From Orbilia blumenaviensis (lineage: Eukaryota > Ascomycota > Orbiliomycetes > Orbiliales > Orbiliaceae), in NCBI GenBank assembly GCA_036872755.1, contig JAVHNS010000013.1:992001-1056000 (forward strand): a DNA stretch of 64,000 nt. Reading direction: 5' to 3'. Both the position numbers and the translations under genes were made by a program. Below the pieces are notes generated by a model. That model ran no database searches. It was given only the letters and a program-made list of their open reading frames with translations, and had not been told where the DNA came from. Below are positions 58,187 through 64,000 of the stretch, in pieces; position 1 is the stretch's first letter, and the number at the start of each line of letters is the position of its first letter.

Positions 58187-61130
58187 AAGTTATCGCTGCC
58201 GTTTCATTGCGTTCTTTTGTTTCCCTGCCCTCGTATCCTGCTTCCAGGGTCCATAACCCGTCGATAGAGATTCTTTTTATTACTCCATCGTTTCTCTCTC
58301 AATGGACCATCGAGTCTGCTCTGGTGCTTCCCGCCCTTGTCTTAGTATTGAAAGGGTGGTTTTACCCTTTTTACAGTTTGCGCATGACCTTGTTTGTTGA
58401 GGGAAATAGCCAGCGACAAACAAGAAACAAAAAGGGTTGCTGTACTGCCAATCCAGGGTCCCGAACCACTTACGTTTCCCGTCGACGGCGATGGGCTCCA
58501 AGACAGAAGGTCCTTTTAGACGAGTTCACTACACCGGGGAAGGGTACTGTTCATTCCGGGTGGGACTTGGACTCAAAAGAGGGGGTCTTTTGGATGTGAA
58601 AGGGGGGCAGCAGAGGTGACCCACCTTTCCTTCCTTTTCTTCCTGAGAACGCAAGGCGGCTCATGCACTGCACGACCGAGATATCGATATGTATGCAGAT
58701 AGAAGTTTAAAAACTTTTTTCTGGATCGATATCAGTGTCTTACCGTCTTGCCGGGGCGTGGCAAGGCTCCGATAGTTGACTGTTATCGCGCGGTTCAAGA
58801 AAATTTTCTCATCGATGTTCACTATGCTACGCAAGCATTTTGTCGGCTCTGTTTGCGAAGGCAAAACGAAATAGGACAAGACCGATGAGATACCGCTAGG
58901 GCGGGTCATGCAAAGAAGGCAATGACTTGAGCATCAAATGGGAAAAAAGGAATGTATGCCAGGCCTGTGTCATTGTGCGCCATCGGCAATACGAAAATAG
59001 TGGAAGAATGATACAGGAACAGGGAAGCATAGCCAAGAGGAGGGGCTCACGGATGAGGTCCCTGAAGTTACTCCGCCCGATGCTCCCGTCGACACAGGCG
59101 GTACTTCGTCGTCGTCGTCGTGGTACAGCTGCCTGGCTAGTTCTCCCTCCCTTCGCTGTTGCATGCGGGCTCCCCCTTTATCGCACCATGACCTTCGTCG
59201 GCAGCTCGTTATGCTACACAGGCTGGTTCCACGATAGAAGCGTATCCTGACCCCCCTTCCTCTGTGTCCGAGCAGGATCAGCAGGTCACTGGACGTGAGC
59301 GTCTGGAGGAACCATCGAAAGGACGAGAACAAGCTCTTGTCATTGGGCCATCTGCTTTGCCAGATTGGATACTGGTCCCCATGATTGCTTTAAGGCTGCT
59401 GCCCGTTGATGCCCGTTAGCGTTTTCTGATTCGTCTTCCAGTTACAAGCTGGCATCACGCAAGCACATCTGGTTCCCAACCATGGTGTTTCGGAAGCAGC
59501 TTTCGCATGGCATTCTCGAAAGTGTTAGTATCAGCATACAGTATCCTTTTAGTGCTCTTTTCCGTTGGAAGTGGGAATGGAAGTGTGACCGTACCTTGTT
59601 CTGCCTGCCTGCCGGCGCTATCTGACTGGTTCGCTGGCGGCTGTTAACATGTTTCCTGTTCCTGTTTTTTTTTATTTTTTTTGCGACCGAAGCCTGGCTG
59701 GCTATGTCATCCATCCCTCTCCTCACCCTGCTGGCCTTCCCCTCTCACCACCTTTTAAGCAATCCCATCACCACCTTCAACGCCTCTTCCTTTAAATAGC
59801 CCGTAGCCCTGTCATCCTCTTTCCACGATTCAGTCATCCGATAAGGAAAAGAACAAATTATTGATATCATACTGTAGATGCGCCTATACACTCCGACGAA
59901 GCTTCATCTTTAAACGGCCATCCCGTGCTTGTCGCATCGAATTCCACTGAAAGCTATCATAGCAGCCAACTTCATCAGAATTACCACCAACCCCCTCCAT
60001 CCGCAAAACACTCCGAATCTCTTATCGATTTCGCGGACGAAACTTCTACTCAGACTCAGGTTCCTGGGACTAACTTCCGACCATCTTACCCTTCAAACCA
60101 CACAATGACGACTGCCAGTGCGCCGGCGCCTCTTGGGGAGTCGATACACCAGCTCCCACCAGACACCATTTCTGGCGAAAGTGAAAAGGCGCAGTTGACA
60201 CCAACCCAGCAAAAACGTCGAAGCTTCTTCAGTTTCGGGAAGAAGAAGCAGCCCAACTCCGAGGACAGCAGCAAGAATTCCTCTGCCGTCGCGATCCCCC
60301 CAATTACCACAATTTCCCCGCCAGAGACCAAGTCAACTGATACAAACAGCACCACCTCCCCAGTTTCACCGGTCCGCTCGAGTCACTTCGGCTCCCAGCG
60401 TCGCTCTAAGGCTGGTTCCCCACGGCTTTCGACTTCGTCGATCTTCGAGCGAAACGTCCAGGATCCTTCTCTCCCACCTGGGAGCCCCTCCATCCCCACC
60501 CACTTCTCCACCGAAAACCACATTCCCGCCGTCCTCGAAGCTACTTCCTTAGCGATAACTGACTCTTCAGTTGACCCGGACCGCGTGGAAATTGTTTCTT
60601 CAACTTCGCACCATCCCGTCCTTCCTCATCCCGAGACATATTCTAACCCATGGGCAGAAGAGTCAGCACACAGTGGCGATGAATCTATCGGCCATGGCTA
60701 TACTTCATCACTTGCGTCAGCAGATAAACGTCGACTGTCGTTTATCTCATTCGCTGATGTCGTGCAAGCCGAAAACGAACAGGCATCGCACTCTTCTACC
60801 AATCTGGAATCCTCGCAGATCAGCAAATCAACAGTTTCGCACGCGAATAGAGAACCATCACTCCGTTCTAACTCACCAATTAGAACTCCTCCTCAAGTTC
60901 CACATTCTCCGCCTGGGACCGGTTTAGGTCTCAGCGACTTCAGTATGGAGAAGGATATGAGTATCCCCGCCCCAAGTGCTGCAGGTCACCACAGCGAGGT
61001 TACTGTTGAAACGCTGAGCCAGGCGCTCAGAAAACACGGAAGTACTGACCTGAAGGCAGCTGGAAAGCCACACGGTCAGCAGCCAAGTCTTGGGGCTAGT
61101 GCGGAGTTTGAAAACCCGTGGAGGGATTGA
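58022..61130 (+). CDS. Ser/Pro-rich disordered fungal protein; first exon and 1.8-kb intron tentative (438 aa)
   Basis: The solid part is the open frame 59878-61130. It lacks an ATG at its 5' end but is preceded by a TAG acceptor, and it reads as Ser/Pro/Thr-rich sequence (SPVSPVRSSHFGSQRR, SPRLSTSSIFERN). It has a basic-aromatic patch RRSFFSFGKKK and two NPW motifs (YSNPWAE and the C-terminal ENPWRD). The nearest credible start is ATG 58022 after a leader-like sequence. It encodes MSLFWKRKSVAPS and reaches a GTAAGC donor at 58086 in phase 1, which matches the phase of the acceptor at 59877. The resulting 1792-bp intron is unusually long, so further small exons may lie inside. Without this exon, translation would start at ATG 60105 (342 aa). 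Function is unknown; no catalytic motif was seen. Confidence 0.5.
58150..58184. repeat. Poly(T) tract, 35 nt
   Basis: Thirty-five T on the plus strand, followed by GCAAG. It lies 64 nt after the proposed donor at 58086 and would make a strong polypyrimidine tract for an acceptor at 58188-58189. Confidence 0.92.
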
Positions 61131-63252
61131 AGTACTCAACAGCTGCCCGGGGCCTGGCACTGAGACTAGAATTGAAACACAGATCTCGAATTAAAAAAAA
61201 CAAAGTCCTTCCATGTGTTTTGTGTTATGGCCCTCGGCGCCTCATCCATTCTTTATCGCCTTAGGGGCCTCCATCATATTATTCCTTCTCCGCCAACTTA
61301 ATAGCTTCTTCCTTACTCTACTACTATCGATACGAACTACCACACAGGCGGATTTCCCACCTCCCAATTTCTCTTCTATTCTTACATCCTTTGTACTTAG
61401 ACAGCCCAAAACGGTTACACACGTTTCTTATTCTCACCGTTACTCTTGATTGACGAATTTCTGGCGTTTATACAGGGTCTCTATTATCGGCACAAGCAGT
61501 CTATTTTTCTAGTACCTTTATTGTCTCCCTCCCTCACCCATATTTTTTCGATTCGATTCCATTCATCTGCCCCCGCTCTTTTTGCTGTGCCTCTGTTTAT
61601 CATCTTAAGTCATCGCGATGTCACGTTTTATCATTACGTATCGGCTTATAGCGCCTTGTTTTTTTTAAGAAAAGAAAGTGGAATGATACAGGCCGGAATC
61701 AAAACTATTACATGATTCTCAGAATTATTTTCCCCCTCCTCAATAGCACGAGACCATGCACTGGAGAAGGGTCTCGCAGCACATAGCTGTTATAGAGGGG
61801 GAGCACCCTTCAATTGAAAGTTTATAAATTAGATATCGAAACCTCTTTAGATGGGCCCACGCGGCAACGGTACCATTGAATAGCTACTTTAAGCCTACCC
61901 CCAATTAGATTAAAAAAATTCTGTCTGGCTCATCGGGATCACAAGATCTCGATACGGAGCTCCTCCCTGAGCTAAGATCCTTTATCCGATTTTGACTATT
62001 GGGGCTATAATTACATAACCGCATGCATGCAATATGCATTAATTAACCAAATCGCCTTCCAAAGCATACGTTATTTCAAGACCGATAGCCACGTTTTCCA
62101 TGACTTGGATACTTGGCAGATTTCGACTAGCCTTGAAGGATAATATTACGATTTGCAATAGAAGAGTAAATAAATTATAAGCAACTGTGTGTGCTATCCT
62201 ATACGAAATTTAAGGGGATCGCGAAAGGTTAACTTAACTCTGTTGTTACATAGATCCATGCATAGAGCGTTGAACCACCAGAACTACTTGACTGGGAAAT
62301 TTTATATACAAATTCCTAGAAAATTTCTATACTCGTAAATCAATAGTATACTTACTTTATGGCGTGATGATGATTAAATGTCCTTCCTGATAGTCTAGGC
62401 AGGTGCCTATACAGCTCATATTAGTAGACCGGTCTGCTTCGTTGAGGCTGGCTTACGAGACCAGATCAAGGTAATTTCTCAGATATACGTAGGTATTAAC
62501 GCCAAGTCGATGCGGCATATTGACGGTATACAGACGCGAAAGCCAATTGCGAGCTTTTGGCTTCCTCGAGGTCTGATCGATTAATTTTGTATTATCAGAC
62601 ATACCTGTTAACTTTATTTGCGCCGTACTGAATACTGAAATAGCATCAGCCTGCATTTAATTCCTGTTGTAATTGCGTTCCCTATAGGTTGGGAAATACA
62701 CACCTGACTTCTGAGCTATGTTAGTGTTGTATGCTATGAGATTGAGCATGAGCGTAAGTACCCAGGTACCTAGTATAATTTAAACTGAAAAAGAGAACTC
62801 TGTCTGCGACTTTTAAAAAAATTGGTGAGGAAATCGCTCGGAGGCATGCGCAGACGGTAGTGGTTAGTACACCGTCGTGGTAGTGATGCCCTGCTGACCC
62901 CAACACCTTCAAGCCTCTGCAGCTCTGTTGTAATATCTCCTCGCGTGCATAATTGTGTAGTAATTGAGCATCCAAGAGTGGCCTGACCCCAAACTCGAAT
63001 CCGTTCCGTGTTGCGCCGTTCTACTCCATCCTTCCGAAAGAGAAACCAAAGTCTTGGCAAAAATCAACCTCGCTTCGACTTCGACTTCGACGTCAACGAC
63101 AGACCTCCGAGCAGAAAAAAAAATAACCCTCCCAACCTACGAAGCCCGATAGAATCTCCACTCTTCACCACGCAGCCTCCCTCTCCGCACTCACCGATAT
63201 CCCGAACAAAAATCCAATCCCTTTACATCCTCCGAACGGAAACGAAGTCACA
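61131..63252. other. Intergenic, no gene seen
   Basis: A 2.1-kb A/T-rich spacer. The first 600 bp is T-rich (probably 3' untranslated sequence). A CTTCGA-type short repeat at about 63070-63095 lies in the leader of the last gene. No coding frame recognised. Confidence 0.55.
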
Positions 63253-63738
63253 ATGCCAATTGCACCAATCACCGGTCGTTTAAAGAAGGGACTTGTTCTC
63301 GATCTTAGCGTTGCTATCGGTATGTCTACCCCCCCTCCACCGCCCCGAAGACAGGCCATCGGTCCCATCCGGGGAGGAAAAAAAAAAGACGACAAATTTT
63401 TTTTCACAAAAATACAATACATTGAAATCTCCGGCAAAACCCGGGGAAACCCGGTTGAGGATAATTCCGACATGGAAAAACGAAACCGTCACAAGATCGA
63501 AAGGGCTAACGGAGGTTCTCTTATGACACGATAGGTGGCGGTGTCGTCTGCGGTCTCGGTTGGTGGTAGGTCACTTCTTTCTTACTCTTATGTACCACCC
63601 ATCCATCATGCATCAATTCACCACTAACATCCATGTGAACGGATTAGGTACGGTTATCACGTCCCAGCTGTCCGTCAACGTGATGCCTTCTACGTCAAAC
63701 TCGAGCAGGAGAGAGCGGCTGCCAGGGCTGCACAGTAG
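63253..63738 (+). CDS. COX9: Cytochrome c oxidase subunit VIIa (3 exons, 62 aa)
   Basis: Exons 63253-63319, 63535-63565 (31 nt) and 63648-63738 are joined by introns of 215 and 82 bp (GTATGT..ATAG phase 1; GTAGGT..TTAG phase 2). The product begins MPIAPITGRLKKGLVLDLSV, has one membrane helix (SVAIGGGVVCGLGWWYGY) and ends with HVPAVRQRDAFYVKLEQE and an Ala/Arg-rich tail. This is the fungal COX7a/Cox9 pattern: a small single-helix subunit of respiratory complex IV in the mitochondrial inner membrane. Length (62) is normal. The gene is too small and split to appear as one open frame; recognition rests on the three peptides joining in phase into the conserved family sequence. Confidence 0.94.
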
Positions 63739-64000
63739 GTTCACCTAAGTGGATCTCAGAGGTAAGACTTCTCCCTCTGTATCAGCCGCTTCGTTGTAGA
63801 GTAGTATACTGATTCTAAAAGATAGGACTACGGTGTAAATACTGGGTGTACAGAAAATTGTTCATTTCTCATGTTTATACCGATCGTTTTTTATTTTTTA
63901 TTTTTGCTTATAGCGATTGAGGAAGGGCAGGAGAACGAATTGTGGGGCTGTGTATAAAGCTATTACTTTGATCTTGAAAATCAGAAATTCAACAAAAAAA
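63739..64000. other. 3' flank of the COX subunit VIIa gene
   Basis: Presumed 3' untranslated region and A/T-rich flank to the window end. No other feature seen. Confidence 0.6.

Noticed and set aside
58183..58599. 138-codon frame after the T35 tract
   Set aside because: It joins in phase to exon 1 at 58085 through an acceptor at 58189, but the translation looks like translated T-rich non-coding DNA; kept only as a possible alternative transcript.

Overview
The window is nuclear DNA of a filamentous ascomycete (Pezizomycotina). The signs are genes interrupted by many short introns (about 65-110 bp, GT..AG with CTAAC/CTAAT-like branch sites), a Zn(II)2Cys6 regulator, a PTH11/rhodopsin-type seven-helix protein, a DUF7029-like secreted protein, a fungal-type glutamine synthetase and a fungal cytochrome c oxidase subunit VIIa. 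I cannot place it to class. Spliced models below were built by eye: canonical GT/AG sites, phases checked arithmetically, and family homology where I recognise the family. The window is gene-poor: about 17 genes in 64 kb, separated by long A/T-rich spacers with several long A/T homopolymers. I saw no CRISPR array, rRNA gene, complete transposon or bacterial-style operon. || Left part (1-15 kb): the C-terminus of a protein ending in a PCNA-binding-like motif; a tandem pair of paralogous 8-cysteine small secreted proteins (2727-3351 and 5016-5575) that share cysteine order and an intron at the same place and phase; a six-exon gamma-glutamyltranspeptidase on the minus strand (7943-5730); then 7 kb without a convincing gene. 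|| Middle part (15-30 kb): an intronless, strongly codon-biased glutamine synthetase (15084-16169); a maltose-permease-type sugar transporter (minus, 19774-18101) divergent from a Zn2Cys6 regulator (20743-22779), probably a small sugar-uptake regulatory unit with three CGG triplets in the shared promoter; an orphan secreted protein (minus, 24788-23609); and a cytosolic GH5 glycosidase (27645-29156). || Right-middle part (30-52 kb): a three-exon gene for a 1475-residue, mostly disordered fungal protein with three evenly spaced LxDF..PP motifs (minus, 35222-30438); a mucin-like single-pass surface protein (39153-39836); a tRNA-like element (40793-40862); and three secreted proteins: a DUF7029-like 692-residue protein (minus, 45988-43799), a 153-residue protein with dibasic sites (47634-48161) and a Thr/Val-rich adhesin-like protein (50362-51600). 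|| Right end (52-64 kb): a six-exon PTH11-like receptor containing what seems to be a 7-nt microexon (minus, 54371-52732); a disordered protein whose first exon may lie 1.8 kb upstream (58022-61130); and the complete three-exon cytochrome c oxidase subunit VIIa gene (63253-63738). || Overall the window combines housekeeping genes (nitrogen assimilation, respiration) with surface-exposed and secreted proteins. The most notable observations are the paralogous secreted-protein pair, the microexon, the tRNA-like element with a shortened anticodon arm, and the repeated motif in the 1475-residue protein.
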